A program made the translations under genes and the position numbers. DNA of 64,000 bases from Elizabethkingia sp. YR214 (GTDB lineage: Bacteria; Bacteroidota; Bacteroidia; Flavobacteriales; Weeksellaceae): the NCBI RefSeq assembly GCF_003058195.1, contig NZ_QBUH01000006.1, positions 248,001 to 312,000 of the forward strand, written 5' to 3'. Within the stretch, counting starts at the first letter, position 1; each line of letters begins with the position of its first letter. Below, one piece after another: positions 1 through 8,556 of this stretch. A model generated the notes under the pieces. It saw only the letters and a program-made list of their open reading frames with translations. It ran no database searches and was not told the DNA's origin.

Positions 1-2
1 TT

Positions 3-572
3 ACCAAAGAAGGCGAAGTATTGTTTAAAAAATGCATTAATCCCAATGATGTAAAAGCATTACTGGATTATGCAGACAACAATCCTTTAAGCTTTTCTCT
101 GATGTCGGAACACGGTAATTTCATTCATGATGTAACTCCGGAAATAGCCGGTATGTATGCACACCTCAACCTTCCAATACCACCGTTGGTAGATATGTCT
201 AACACGGACATTGAAAATGTACTTCAGGGTAATATTTTCATTTCATCTGAAGAAGAGCCCGCGTTTATGGCTCAGGTAATGCCGGACTCAATTGCTTCCA
301 GATGGTCTCCCCTATTTGCAGACGTTAATCCTAGTGGACAAAGCAAGCAAGTTGGTATAGAAGTATTTTGTAAACATTACGGAATAAACGTTTCCCAAAC
401 GATGGCATTTGGTGATGGAGGAAATGACATTACTATGCTGAAGCATGTTGCCCTGGGAGTTGCTATGGGAAATGCCAATCCGGAGGTAAAAGAGATTGCA
501 GATTATATAACAGATGATGTTGATAATGACGGTATCCTGAAAGCACTAAAACACTTTGGAATTATAGATTAA
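3..572 (+). CDS. HAD-superfamily Cof-type sugar phosphatase, 3' part
   Basis: This is the C-terminal part of a Cof/YidA-type HAD hydrolase, a soluble Mg-dependent phosphatase usually acting on sugar phosphates. The reading frame is already open at the window edge (it reads TKEGEVLF before the first TTG), so the real start and the DxD nucleophile motif lie to the left. HAD motif III is visible as the Lys in SKQVGIE, and motif IV as FGDGGNDITML about 45 residues before the end, followed by the family-typical VAMGNA and VTDD-like tail (YITDDVDNDGI). A strong hairpin terminator follows. Substrate cannot be told from this fragment. Confidence 0.9.
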   Translation, partial: TKEGEVLFKKCINPNDVKALLDYADNNPLSFSLMSEHGNFIHDVTPEIAGMYAHLNLPIPPLVDMSNTDIENVLQGNIFISSEEEPAFMAQVMPDSIASRWSPLFADVNPSGQSKQVGIEVFCKHYGINVSQTMAFGDGGNDITMLKHVALGVAMGNANPEVKEIADYITDDVDNDGILKALKHFGIID

Positions 573-620
573 GAAAAAAACGTCTTTCAGCCACGTTTTA
601 GAAGAAAAAATAAAGAGGAT

Positions 621-667
621 TAACCGGGAGAAAAATGATTATTCATTTCTTTCCCGGTTATTTTTTT
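621..667 (+). terminator. Rho-independent terminator after the HAD gene
   Basis: TAACCGGGA (621-629) pairs with TCCCGGTTA (652-660); the inner bases extend the stem further and a run of seven T follows at 661-667. It ends the HAD phosphatase transcript before the Nudix gene. Confidence 0.85.
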
Positions 668-797
668 GATTAATTGTATTTCCGACAGGATATAATGTAT
701 AAAATACAGGATGAATTTCACAAAAAAAAATCCGTTCCAAAAGCCCTCTAATTCTTTATTTCTTTGTATGTTAGTTCCATCTAAACAATACAAAAAA

Positions 798-1376
798 ATG
801 ACTCCGGACGTAAAGATTACTAACACCGAGATTTTATCTGATAATTGGTATGTACTAAGAAAAGTAACCTTTGAATACACCAAAGAAGATGGCAGCATCC
901 AAACCCAAAGCAGAGAAGCCTATGACAGAGGTAATGGTGCAACTATCCTCCTCTATAATAAAGATACCAGAACTGTTGTTCTGACAAGACAATTCAGACT
1001 GCCTACTTACCTCAATGGAAATAAAACCGGTATGCTCATTGAAACCTGCGCCGGACTTTTAGATCAGGATAATCCTGAAGACTGTATCCGCAGAGAAACA
1101 GAAGAAGAAACTGGCTACAAAGTAAAAGATGTACGCAAAGTTTTTGAAGCCTATATGTCACCAGGATCAGTGACTGAGATTCTGTATTTTTTTATTGCTG
1201 AATATTCAAAAGACATGAAAGTTGCCGAAGGTGGTGGCCTGGAAGAAGAGGAAGAAAATATTGAAGTACTGGAAATAGATATTGACCAAGCAATGGACAT
1301 GATAACAACAGGGGAAATAAAGGATGCTAAAACCATCATGCTGCTTCAGTACATTAGACTTCAACAGATATTATAA
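798..1376 (+). CDS. nudK: NudK-family Nudix hydrolase (GDP-mannose pyrophosphatase-like)
   Basis: A 192-residue Nudix hydrolase predicted to cleave GDP-mannose or related nucleoside diphosphate sugars in the cytoplasm. The Nudix box runs from [10 protein letters not shown] through [10 protein letters not shown]: the catalytic RExxEE part is intact, while the first box Glu of the GX5E pattern is Asn here. Downstream MSPGSVTEI and the acidic [14 protein letters not shown] segment match what I remember of E. coli NudK (about 191 residues). The frame is open upstream to 711, but ATG at 798 gives the family start and length, so the longer form with an odd basic leader is unlikely. It is a stand-alone gene with terminators or broken genes on both sides. 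Confidence 0.88.
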   Translation: MTPDVKITNTEILSDNWYVLRKVTFEYTKEDGSIQTQSREAYDRGNGATILLYNKDTRTVVLTRQFRLPTYLNGNKTGMLIETCAGLLDQDNPEDCIRRETEEETGYKVKDVRKVFEAYMSPGSVTEILYFFIAEYSKDMKVAEGGGLEEEEENIEVLEIDIDQAMDMITTGEIKDAKTIMLLQYIRLQQIL

Positions 1377-1396
1377 TCTAACCACTATTATCACCC

Positions 1397-1813
1397 ATGC
1401 CCAGCCTTGTATCTTTTATTGGTAATACTACATTTTCTTCTGAGCCTTCGGAAGAAAATATTGTAGCATGTGAAAGCAAATTATAAAAAGCCATAAAAGA
1501 AAGTGATATTCAGATGCTCGATCTCTTACTTCATGATGATTTGTTATTCATTCTTCCTAATGGAGAGATTATCACAAAAGAACAGAATCTAAAAAATTAT
1601 AAGGACGGGATAATAGAAGTGGAAGAGTTTATCCCGAAAACAGAAAGTTTGAATATTATAGAAGACACAGCTGTAATTACACTGACCATAATGCTAAAAG
1701 GAAAATTCCAAGGAGTATATTTTGAAGAAAAATACCGCTATATCCGCTTATGGAAAAATATAGAGAATCAACTGAAAGTTATTAGGGGAAGCTGTATTCT
1801 TTTGCTGCATTAA
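1397..1813 (+). pseudogene. NTF2-like / DUF4440 protein interrupted by an in-frame stop
   Basis: An SnoaL/DUF4440-type small domain protein. From ATG 1397 the frame reads into EENIVACESKL, hits TAA at 1484-1486, and continues in the same frame with KAIKESDIQMLDLLLHDD and LPNGEIITKEQNL to the stop at 1811. The residues before the stop form the first helix expected of this family, so the stop splits one domain. A shorter ORF from ATG 1514 (99 residues) could still be translated but would lack that helix. I call it a pseudogene by point nonsense mutation. A sequencing error or a natural start at 1514 are the alternatives. The family has no single known function. Confidence 0.6.
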
Positions 1814-1837
1814 ACGGATAAAACAACATTGAAAAAA

Positions 1838-1851
1838 AATACCAGTTGGTA
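1838..1851. promoter_or_regulatory. TetR-type operator upstream of the FadI-like thiolase
   Basis: ATACCAGTTGGTAT is a near-perfect palindrome that matches the two palindromes around the tetR gene (5942-5955 and 6605-6618). It lies just before a -7-like TAACTTTA (1861-1868), so a bound repressor would cover the promoter of the thiolase starting at 1890. Confidence 0.7.
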
Positions 1852-1889
1852 TTTTTTTCGTAACTTTAATACGTTTCAAAAAGAATAAC

Positions 1890-3158
1890 ATGAATGCTAA
1901 AAAAGTTGCAATAATCGGCTATAACAGAACTCCATTTGTAAGATATAATACCGTTTTCTCCGATGCAACCAATCAGGACCTGCTTCTTTCTGCTCTTCAG
2001 GGGCTTATTAACAAATACCACCTTCAGGGCAAGTTATTAGGTGAAGTTGCCGGCGGCGCTGTTATTAAACATATTTCTGAGAGTAATCTGATCCGGGAAA
2101 CTGTAATGAAAACAAATCTGGATCCGGCAACTCCTGGCTGCGATCTCCAGCAAGCCTGTGATACCGGAATTGAAGCTGCTATCTATATTGCTAATAAAAT
2201 TGCTTTGGGGCAAATAAAATGCGGTATAGCCTGTGGTGTAGAGGTAATGAGTAATATTCCGTTTGAAAGCAGTCTTAAACTAAGAAAGGCTTTACTGGAC
2301 GCCAATAAAGAGAAAAGTACTTTTGGAAAAATAAAACAATTACTAAAACCATCAATAAAAGACTGGTTCCCTATCCCCTACAAGGGACAGGAACCTGAAA
2401 CCGGACTGGTAATGGGAGAACATACTGAGTTAACAGCCAAATATTATCAGATTTCCCGACAGGAACAGGATGCTTTATCTTTCAAAAGTCATCAGAAATT
2501 GGCCAAAGCCTATGATGAAGGATTCTATGAAGATATGATTAGTCCTTATCTGAACGTAAAAGAAGATAACAATCTGCGTAGAGATACCAGCATGGAGAAA
2601 CTCGCAACACTAAAACCAGCTTTCGATAAAAAAGACGGAACACTTACTGCCGGTAATTCTACTCCGTTTACCGATGGAGCATCAGCAGTATTATTAGCCA
2701 GTGAGGAATGGGCAATAGCAAACGGACTTCCGATTCTTGCCTATATCACCCATGCAGAACTTGCCGGAATTGAATATGTACAAAACAGACAGAATTTACT
2801 CTTAGCACCTGTATTTGCTGCTGACAGAATGCTGAAGAAAGTTGACATAAAATTGGAGGACTTTGATTATTATGAAATTCATGAAGCTTTTGCAGCTCAA
2901 ATTCTGGCAACACTCAAAATATGGGAAACAAAAGAATTGGCTTTGCAGTTTGGCTTACAAGATGCTTTAGGAAAAGTTGACCCTGAAAAGCTGAATGTAA
3001 AGGGTGGAAGCCTCGCAACAGCTCATCCATTTGCAGCTACCGGCGGACGAATTATTGCTACTCTGGCAAAGCTCCTGAACGAAAAAGGCAGCGGAAAAGG
3101 ATTTATTTCTATTTGTGCGGCCCGTGGACAAGGAGTGACGATGATTATAGAAAAATAA
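1890..3158 (+). CDS. fadI: Acetyl-CoA C-acyltransferase (thiolase, FadI-like)
   Basis: A 422-residue thiolase that should cleave 3-ketoacyl-CoA, the last step of fatty acid beta-oxidation. The nucleophile is C90 in QQACDTGIEAA; the second half carries HEAFAAQI, H379 in ATAHPFAATGG and C409 in ICAARGQG. The replacement of the usual GHP by AHP, and the CAARGQG ending in place of CxGGG, set it apart from the second thiolase in this window and fit the FadI/trifunctional-type branch. No FadJ partner gene is adjacent. It stands alone but carries the same palindromic operator as the tetR-thiolase-lpd operon on the opposite strand, so joint control by that TetR is likely. Confidence 0.88.
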   Translation: MNAKKVAIIGYNRTPFVRYNTVFSDATNQDLLLSALQGLINKYHLQGKLLGEVAGGAVIKHISESNLIRETVMKTNLDPATPGCDLQQACDTGIEAAIYIANKIALGQIKCGIACGVEVMSNIPFESSLKLRKALLDANKEKSTFGKIKQLLKPSIKDWFPIPYKGQEPETGLVMGEHTELTAKYYQISRQEQDALSFKSHQKLAKAYDEGFYEDMISPYLNVKEDNNLRRDTSMEKLATLKPAFDKKDGTLTAGNSTPFTDGASAVLLASEEWAIANGLPILAYITHAELAGIEYVQNRQNLLLAPVFAADRMLKKVDIKLEDFDYYEIHEAFAAQILATLKIWETKELALQFGLQDALGKVDPEKLNVKGGSLATAHPFAATGGRIIATLAKLLNEKGSGKGFISICAARGQGVTMIIEK

Positions 3159-3180
3159 CTTCTTATTAAAGGATAAACAA

Positions 3181-3209
3181 AAGAGAGGCTGCGAATAGCC
3201 TCTCTTTTT
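3181..3209 (+). terminator. Rho-independent terminator after the thiolase
   Basis: AAGAGAGGCT (3181-3190) pairs perfectly with AGCCTCTCTT (3197-3206) around a 6-base loop, followed by more T residues. Confidence 0.88.
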
Positions 3210-3327
3210 ACAATTTAATCTACTTTAACTTACTACTATTATTCTTTTGTACTTAAATATATCCGAGAAATTTGGATCTTAATTAGGGTTCATTTCAATA
3301 ATTAATAATGTATTGACCTTCGGTCTT

Positions 3328-4728
3328 TTAGATATTAATTGCGGGCTGGCCGTAAGCCAACATGTAAGCTTCTTTTAGTACTTCTGTATAAGTTGGATGT
3401 GCATATGAAATACTGAACATATCTTTTGCTGTTACTTCATATTCCAATGCTACTACTGCCTGAGCTATACTGTCGGCAGCCCGTGGACCAATAATATGCA
3501 CACCAAGAATTTCACCGTATTTAGGATCAACCAATACTTTTGCAAATCCTTCCATATCCATAGAAGCTCTGGCCCTTGCACTGGCTGAGAATGGAAATTT
3601 TCCAGATTGATAGTCAATATTATTTTTCTTCAGCTCTTCTTCTGTCGCACCTACGGATGCTACCTCAGGCCATGTATAAACTACAGAAGGAATACGTCCA
3701 TAATGAATATGGGGTTTTTGTCCATCGATGGTTTCTGCGACAAAAACACCTTCCTCCTCAGCTTTGTGTGCCAACATTGCACCACCGATTACATCACCTA
3801 TAGCATATATCCCGGGAACCGAGGTTTGTAACTTTTCATCGGTTATAATAAAGCCGCGCTCATCCAGCTTCACTCCTGTGTTTTCAAGTCCAAGATTTTC
3901 CGTGTATGGTTTTCGTCCTACCGCCACTAATATATAATCTGCTTCCAGAGAATTTTCCATTCCGCTTTTGTCTCTGAAATATACTTTTGTATGATCACCA
4001 AGGTTCTCAGCTTGATAAACAGCTTGCTGCAAGCGGATATCTATTCCATCTTTCTTCAGTATTTTTTGTAAGGTTTTCCCAAGCTCATGATCCATTGCAG
4101 AAATAAGATGATCTGCATATTCCAGAATACTTACTTCAGTTCCTAATCTGTTAAAAATAGAAGCCATTTCTACACCAATTACTCCGCCACCAATAATTAC
4201 CATGCTTTTAGGAAGCTCTTTCAATGACAATGCTTCTGTAGAAGTTATAATTCTTTCTTTATCTATACTAATCCCCGATAAAGCCGAAGGCTTAGAGCCT
4301 GTAGCAATAATAAAATTTTTAGAAGTTACTTTTTGCGTATTACCTTCATGCAGAATTTCAATAGTTGAGTCATCCACAAAAGTAGCTGTACCTGTTACTC
4401 GGGTAATACTATTTTTTTTCATCAGAAATTCCAGCCCTTCTGTGTTTTTTTGTACAACATCTGCTTTTCTTCGGAACATTTGTTCAAAGTCCAGTCCGAT
4501 AGTTTCCAAATTAATCCCATGCTGACTAAATTTCTTTAACGCATCAGAATAATGATGGGTACTATCCAATAAAGCTTTTGTAGGAATACACCCTACATTG
4601 GTACAGGTACCACCCAGACTATTATATTTTTCTACCAGTAATGTCCGATACCCTAATTGCGCACTTCTTATCGCTGCAACATATCCTCCGGGACCTGATC
4701 CTATAACGGCAACATCATAACTTTCCAT
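3328..4728 (-). CDS. lpdA: Dihydrolipoyl dehydrogenase (E3)
   Basis: A 466-residue flavoprotein that reoxidises dihydrolipoamide with NAD in 2-oxoacid dehydrogenase complexes. The FAD motif GSGPGGYVAA is at the N-terminus, the redox disulfide is CTNVGC (C42, C47), the NAD motif is IIGGGVIGVE, the second FAD motif ends in YAIGDV, and the active-site pair is HPTYTE (H444, E449). The ATG at 4728 gives MESYDVAV; an in-frame TTG two codons earlier is not needed. It starts 24 bases after the stop of the acetyl-CoA acetyltransferase, so both are one transcript. An E3 in a thiolase operon suggests supply for branched-chain or other 2-oxoacid breakdown; which E1/E2 it serves cannot be seen here. Confidence 0.95.
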   Translation of the reverse strand: MESYDVAVIGSGPGGYVAAIRSAQLGYRTLLVEKYNSLGGTCTNVGCIPTKALLDSTHHYSDALKKFSQHGINLETIGLDFEQMFRRKADVVQKNTEGLEFLMKKNSITRVTGTATFVDDSTIEILHEGNTQKVTSKNFIIATGSKPSALSGISIDKERIITSTEALSLKELPKSMVIIGGGVIGVEMASIFNRLGTEVSILEYADHLISAMDHELGKTLQKILKKDGIDIRLQQAVYQAENLGDHTKVYFRDKSGMENSLEADYILVAVGRKPYTENLGLENTGVKLDERGFIITDEKLQTSVPGIYAIGDVIGGAMLAHKAEEEGVFVAETIDGQKPHIHYGRIPSVVYTWPEVASVGATEEELKKNNIDYQSGKFPFSASARARASMDMEGFAKVLVDPKYGEILGVHIIGPRAADSIAQAVVALEYEVTAKDMFSISYAHPTYTEVLKEAYMLAYGQPAINI

Positions 4729-4752
4729 ATCCAAGTTTATTTTACTTCTTTT

Positions 4753-5925
4753 TTACATTTTCTCTATTACTATAGCACTTGCTCCTCCGCCACCATTACA
4801 GATAGCTGCTACACCATATTTCCCGTTTTCCTGTTGTAATACGTGAGTAAGAGTCGTTAGTATCCTTGCTCCTGAAGCACCTATTGGGTGACCGATAGCG
4901 ACCGCGCCACCATAAACATTAATTTTGTCCGGAGAAATTCCCAACAGTTTTTCCATAGAAAGAATTACCGAGGCATAAGCTTCATTAATTTCATAGTAAT
5001 CGATGTCCTCTAATTGCAGTCCGGCTCTTTTTAGAGCTTTAGGTATTGCTACTGCCGGTGTAGTGGTAAACCATTCCGGAGCTTGTGCGGCATCCGCATA
5101 ACCAATAATTTTAGCTAAAGGTTTCAGGTTATATTTTGCTACAGCATCTTCCGAAGCCAACAGGAGCACTGATGCACCATCATTCAGATTACTGGAATTA
5201 GCAGCTGTTAACAAGCCCTCTTTTTCAAATACTGGTGGCAGGCCTGGTATTTTTTCGGGGATTACTTTATAAATGTCTTCATCTTCCGTAAACAAACTTT
5301 TCTCTTTTTTATGCTGAACAGGTACGGGTACTATTTCATTTTTAAATTTTCCATTTCGTGTAGCGTCCTGCGCTCGCTGATAAGAACTTAGTGCGTAGTC
5401 ATCCAGCGCTTCCCGTGTAAATCCAAAATGCCTGATACCAATCTCAGCTGCATTCCCCATATGAAAATCGTGATAGACATCCCACAACCCATCTTTTATC
5501 ATTCCATCTGTAAGTGCAGCATGTCCAAGCTTGTTTCCGTTTCGCATGTATATGTAATGCGGTGTATTGCTCATACTCTCCATTCCTCCTGCCAATACAA
5601 CTTCATCAATACCCAACTGAATTTGTTGAGCTCCTGAAATAACAGCTTTTAAACCTGCAGCACATACTTTATTAATAGTTGTTGCATCTTTATCATCCGG
5701 AACACCAGCAAAACGAGCGGCCTGACGTGCCGGAGACTGACCGACACCTGCGCTCAGAACGTTTCCTAAATACACACTGTCTACAGCAGATTCAGGTATT
5801 TGTACTTCATTATAAATGGCTTTGATAACCAAAGCGCCTAACTGAGTAGCAGTGTAAGATGTCAGGCTACCAAGCAGTCCGCCAACAGGAGTACGTTTAG
5901 CTGCTACAATAAAAACATTTTCCAT
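4753..5925 (-). CDS. atoB: Acetyl-CoA C-acetyltransferase (biosynthetic-type thiolase)
   Basis: A 390-residue thiolase interconverting two acetyl-CoA and acetoacetyl-CoA. The complete catalytic set is present: C88 in NKVCAAGLKA, H346 in AIGHPIGASGARI and C376 in ICNGGGGASA, at the spacing of the classic Zoogloea-type enzyme. The product could feed ketone-body or short-chain 3-ketoacyl-CoA metabolism. It is the second gene of a tetR-atoB-lpdA run on the minus strand, 47 bases after tetR, with an operator palindrome ending only 17 bases before its start codon. Confidence 0.93.
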   Translation of the reverse strand: MENVFIVAAKRTPVGGLLGSLTSYTATQLGALVIKAIYNEVQIPESAVDSVYLGNVLSAGVGQSPARQAARFAGVPDDKDATTINKVCAAGLKAVISGAQQIQLGIDEVVLAGGMESMSNTPHYIYMRNGNKLGHAALTDGMIKDGLWDVYHDFHMGNAAEIGIRHFGFTREALDDYALSSYQRAQDATRNGKFKNEIVPVPVQHKKEKSLFTEDEDIYKVIPEKIPGLPPVFEKEGLLTAANSSNLNDGASVLLLASEDAVAKYNLKPLAKIIGYADAAQAPEWFTTTPAVAIPKALKRAGLQLEDIDYYEINEAYASVILSMEKLLGISPDKINVYGGAVAIGHPIGASGARILTTLTHVLQQENGKYGVAAICNGGGGASAIVIEKM

Positions 5926-5941
5926 ATCAAATTTTCATAAT

Positions 5942-5955
5942 ATACCAATCGGTAT
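5942..5955. promoter_or_regulatory. TetR-type operator in front of atoB-lpdA
   Basis: ATACCAATCGGTAT, extended to TATACCAATCGGTATA at 5941-5956, lies between tetR and atoB. It shares the ATACCA-NN-YGGTAT pattern with the sites at 1838 and 6605. Confidence 0.72.
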
Positions 5956-5972
5956 ATTTTTAATTAAAAAAA

Positions 5973-6566
5973 TTAAACCTTTATTTCTTCGTCAATAATT
6001 TTCAAAATACGGTCCAGTGCGATATTCAGTTGCGTTGTACTTCCCAAGGTTCTGGACAATAATACACCTCCTTCTATCAGCATCATAATAGTATAAGCAT
6101 ACTGTTCCGCATTGGTATCCGCTCTGAAAGTCGCTTCAGCCTTTCCTTCTTCTATAACACGAACAATTCTTTTGTGCCAGATCATAAAATATTTCTTCAC
6201 AATTTCCTGAAGAAATAACAAATGATCGTCTGCTTCCGTAGCAGCATTCAGCATTGGACATCCGCCGATACTGTATATCTGATTCCAATTGTCTCTGTAA
6301 AAATTAACAAATGCACGCAGGCGCAGATAAGCATTTTTCGCAGTACGCATAGCTTCTTCAAATCCTTTATATAAAAGTGCAGCATTGTATTTAAATGCCT
6401 CTGTTACTACCTCATCCTTACTATCAAAATTTCCGTAAATACTACCTTTAGACAATCCGGTAACTTCCGTGATATCCGATAACGATGTAGCGGCATATCC
6501 CTTTGTATTAAACACCGGAGCTGTTTTTTCGATAATAAATAGTTTTGTTTTTTCAGCTTTATTCAT
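5973..6566 (-). CDS. TetR/AcrR family transcriptional repressor
   Basis: A 197-residue TetR-family regulator. The N-terminal DNA-binding domain shows the family signature: KGYAATSLSDI, then the recognition-helix region TGLSKGSIYGNF followed by SKDEVV. The rest is the helical ligand-binding and dimer domain. Three palindromes of one type lie before its own gene, before the downstream thiolase gene, and before a second thiolase gene 4 kb away, so it probably represses itself and a small acyl-CoA regulon and is released by a fatty acid, an acyl-CoA or a similar ligand. Ligand identity is inference only. Confidence 0.93.
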   Translation of the reverse strand: MNKAEKTKLFIIEKTAPVFNTKGYAATSLSDITEVTGLSKGSIYGNFDSKDEVVTEAFKYNAALLYKGFEEAMRTAKNAYLRLRAFVNFYRDNWNQIYSIGGCPMLNAATEADDHLLFLQEIVKKYFMIWHKRIVRVIEEGKAEATFRADTNAEQYAYTIMMLIEGGVLLSRTLGSTTQLNIALDRILKIIDEEIKV

Positions 6567-6602
6567 CTCCTCTCAAAATTGCAAGACAAATATACAAACA
6601 AA

Positions 6603-6620
6603 ATATACCAATTGGTATAT
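6603..6620. promoter_or_regulatory. TetR autoregulatory operator
   Basis: ATATACCAATTGGTATAT is a perfect 18-base palindrome 36 bases upstream of the tetR start codon (6566, minus strand). It is the most symmetric of the three related sites and probably the strongest. Confidence 0.78.
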
Positions 6621-6761
6621 TTTAAAATGATTATTTAATATTTCTTTGATTAAGACAGGTTATCTATTGTAAATCAGCAAACAAAATTAAATTCTTGCCA
6701 TAAGACAATATAAGTTGAATCTGATATTGAATAATTTTATTATCTCAAAAAAATATCTGTT

Positions 6762-7331
6762 ATGCGTAAGTTAATTTTCATTGTTCACACATCGCTGGAT
6801 GGCTATATTGCCAATACAGACGGAAGTTTTGATGGTTTAAATCCCGGTAGTAATAACCTGGATTATGTTTGCAGCATTGCCGAAGATGCTGATACAATTC
6901 TTGCAGGACGAACAACCTTTCAGCTACTGAATACTTACTGGCCATATGCGTTCAAAAATCCGGAAGCCAGTCCTTCTGAAGTCCGCTATTCTACATGGTA
7001 CAACTCTACCCGAAAAGTAATTGCCTCAACAACAATAGCATCTCCTGATAAGAGTACAGCAATTATTCATAAAGATATACCAGAGTACATAAAAAAACTA
7101 AAACAGAAAAAAGGTAAATCTATTGTTATCTTCGGGAGTCCGGCACTATTTCAGTCTATATTACCATTTGACCTTATAGATGAATACCATATTATTTTAT
7201 ATCCCGTAATTTTAGGAGATGGTATTCCGTTATTTAAAGGAAATTATGACAGACAGGAATTCTTTTTTTCCGGAATAGTACCGTTGGCTAATGGTGAGGT
7301 TGCATTAAAATGCCTTACTGGTAAGCATTAG
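6762..7331 (+). CDS. Dihydrofolate reductase-like (RibD C-terminal domain) protein
   Basis: A 189-residue protein of the RibD-C / YwjB group, structurally related to dihydrofolate reductase and probably an NADPH-binding reductase. Visible features are the N-terminal strand KLIFIVHTSLDGYIA, the loop LAGRTTFQLL, the nucleotide-binding FGSPALFQ and the family C-terminal YPVILGDGIPLF. It is not the folate-pathway DHFR and the substrate is unknown. It stands between divergent tetR and co-directional ada, with no obvious operon partner. Confidence 0.85.
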   Translation: MRKLIFIVHTSLDGYIANTDGSFDGLNPGSNNLDYVCSIAEDADTILAGRTTFQLLNTYWPYAFKNPEASPSEVRYSTWYNSTRKVIASTTIASPDKSTAIIHKDIPEYIKKLKQKKGKSIVIFGSPALFQSILPFDLIDEYHIILYPVILGDGIPLFKGNYDRQEFFFSGIVPLANGEVALKCLTGKH

Positions 7332-7409
7332 ATTCTTTGTTAATAATATATCTTTGGCAAGAAAAAGCAGTATAAATTTATCTGCAAAAAATACCTGTTA
7401 ATTTTTCGG

Positions 7410-7441
7410 TTGTCTGTCTGCTATTGTACCCGATAACTTTG
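7410..7441 (+). promoter_or_regulatory. Bacteroidetes-type promoter of ada
   Basis: TTG (7410-7412) and TAACTTTG (7434-7441) are separated by 21 bases, a good match to the Bacteroidetes -33/-7 pattern TTG / TAnnTTTG. It puts transcription start about ten bases before ATG 7457 and excludes a start at 7424. Confidence 0.6.
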
Positions 7442-7456
7442 TATAAAATTAAAATT

Positions 7457-8506
7457 ATGGAACTGACCAAAGATGTTATGTACAAGGCAATTGTTTCTAA
7501 AGATATCTCTTTTGAAGGTATATTTTTTACGGCTGTAAAAACAACCGGCATATTTTGCAGGCCTTCCTGTACCGCACGAAAGCCTAAAATAGAAAATGTA
7601 GAATTTTTCACAAACGTGAAAGACTGTATTACCAGTGGCTACAGACCATGCAAAGTGTGTAAACCTATGGAACAACTCCATCAGGTTCCTGAAGACATTC
7701 AAAAAATAATGGATGAGCTTCAGCAGGATCCTTCTCTGAAATTTAAGGATTTTGATCTCAAAAATCGGGGAACAGAGCCCAGCAGCATACGGAGATGGTT
7801 TCTGAAAAATTATGGAATCACTTTTCATGCTTACCAGAGGATGTTCAGAATAAATTCTGCTTTCAAAAAAATCCAAAGTGGTGAAAGTATCACACATTCT
7901 GCATACGATGCAGGCTTTGAATCTTTAAGCGGATTTGGGGATTCTTTTAAAAACATCTTTGGTGTATCTCCCAAAAAAGGAAAAGAACAGAATATTATCG
8001 ATCTCCACAGAATTGAAACACCTCTGGGAACTATGATTGCCTGTGCTACTGATAAAGGCATCTGTTTGTTGGAATTTAGCGACCGGAAGATGTTGGAAAC
8101 TGAGCTAAAAGCGATTGCAAAGATTCATAATGCTATAGTTGTACAGGGATATAACAAATTCTTCAAAGAACTGGAAAATCAACTTCAGGAATACTTTTCC
8201 AGAAAAAGAACAACATTCTCAGTTCCTTTACATCCATTAGGATCAGAGTTTCAGAATAAAGTATGGAAAATTCTTCAGGATATCCCTTATGGTATCACAA
8301 AATCTTATAAAGAACAGGCTATTGCTATCCATAGTCCTGAAAGCGTCCGTGCTGTTGCCAATGCCAACGGTATGAACAGAATTTCTATCCTTATTCCGTG
8401 TCACAGAGTTATTGGCTCGGACGGAAGCCTAACCGGTTATGGCGGTGGTATCTGGCGAAAGAAATATCTTCTGGAAATGGAAAGAGGAGAACAATCACTT
8501 TTTTAG
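7457..8506 (+). CDS. ada: Bifunctional Ada: alkylated-DNA repair methyltransferase and AraC-type activator
   Basis: A 349-residue Ada protein. The N-terminal zinc domain has the four Cys ligands C34 and C38 (FCRPSC) and C65 and C68 (PCKVC); one of these accepts the methyl group from DNA phosphotriesters and turns the protein into an activator. An AraC-type helix-turn-helix follows (SAYDAGFESLSGFGDSFK), then the O6-methylguanine methyltransferase domain with acceptor C315 in IPCHRV and the GYGGG turn. It is complete relative to E. coli Ada (about 354 residues). ATG 7457 is chosen because the promoter overlaps the longer frame. The methyltransferase gene just downstream may be read from the same transcript. 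Confidence 0.95.
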   Translation: MELTKDVMYKAIVSKDISFEGIFFTAVKTTGIFCRPSCTARKPKIENVEFFTNVKDCITSGYRPCKVCKPMEQLHQVPEDIQKIMDELQQDPSLKFKDFDLKNRGTEPSSIRRWFLKNYGITFHAYQRMFRINSAFKKIQSGESITHSAYDAGFESLSGFGDSFKNIFGVSPKKGKEQNIIDLHRIETPLGTMIACATDKGICLLEFSDRKMLETELKAIAKIHNAIVVQGYNKFFKELENQLQEYFSRKRTTFSVPLHPLGSEFQNKVWKILQDIPYGITKSYKEQAIAIHSPESVRAVANANGMNRISILIPCHRVIGSDGSLTGYGGGIWRKKYLLEMERGEQSLF

Positions 8507-8556
8507 TTTATACTTTTATCGGATTCCGTACATTTGATTTATCAAGATTAGATGGC

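Noticed and set aside
620-898. 92-codon minus-strand open frame over the terminator and NudK start
   Set aside because: It overlaps a strong terminator and the NudK coding start and resembles nothing.
7421-7897. 158-codon open frame antisense to ada
   Set aside because: Ada is complete with all catalytic residues; the antisense frame is Phe/His-rich shadow sequence.
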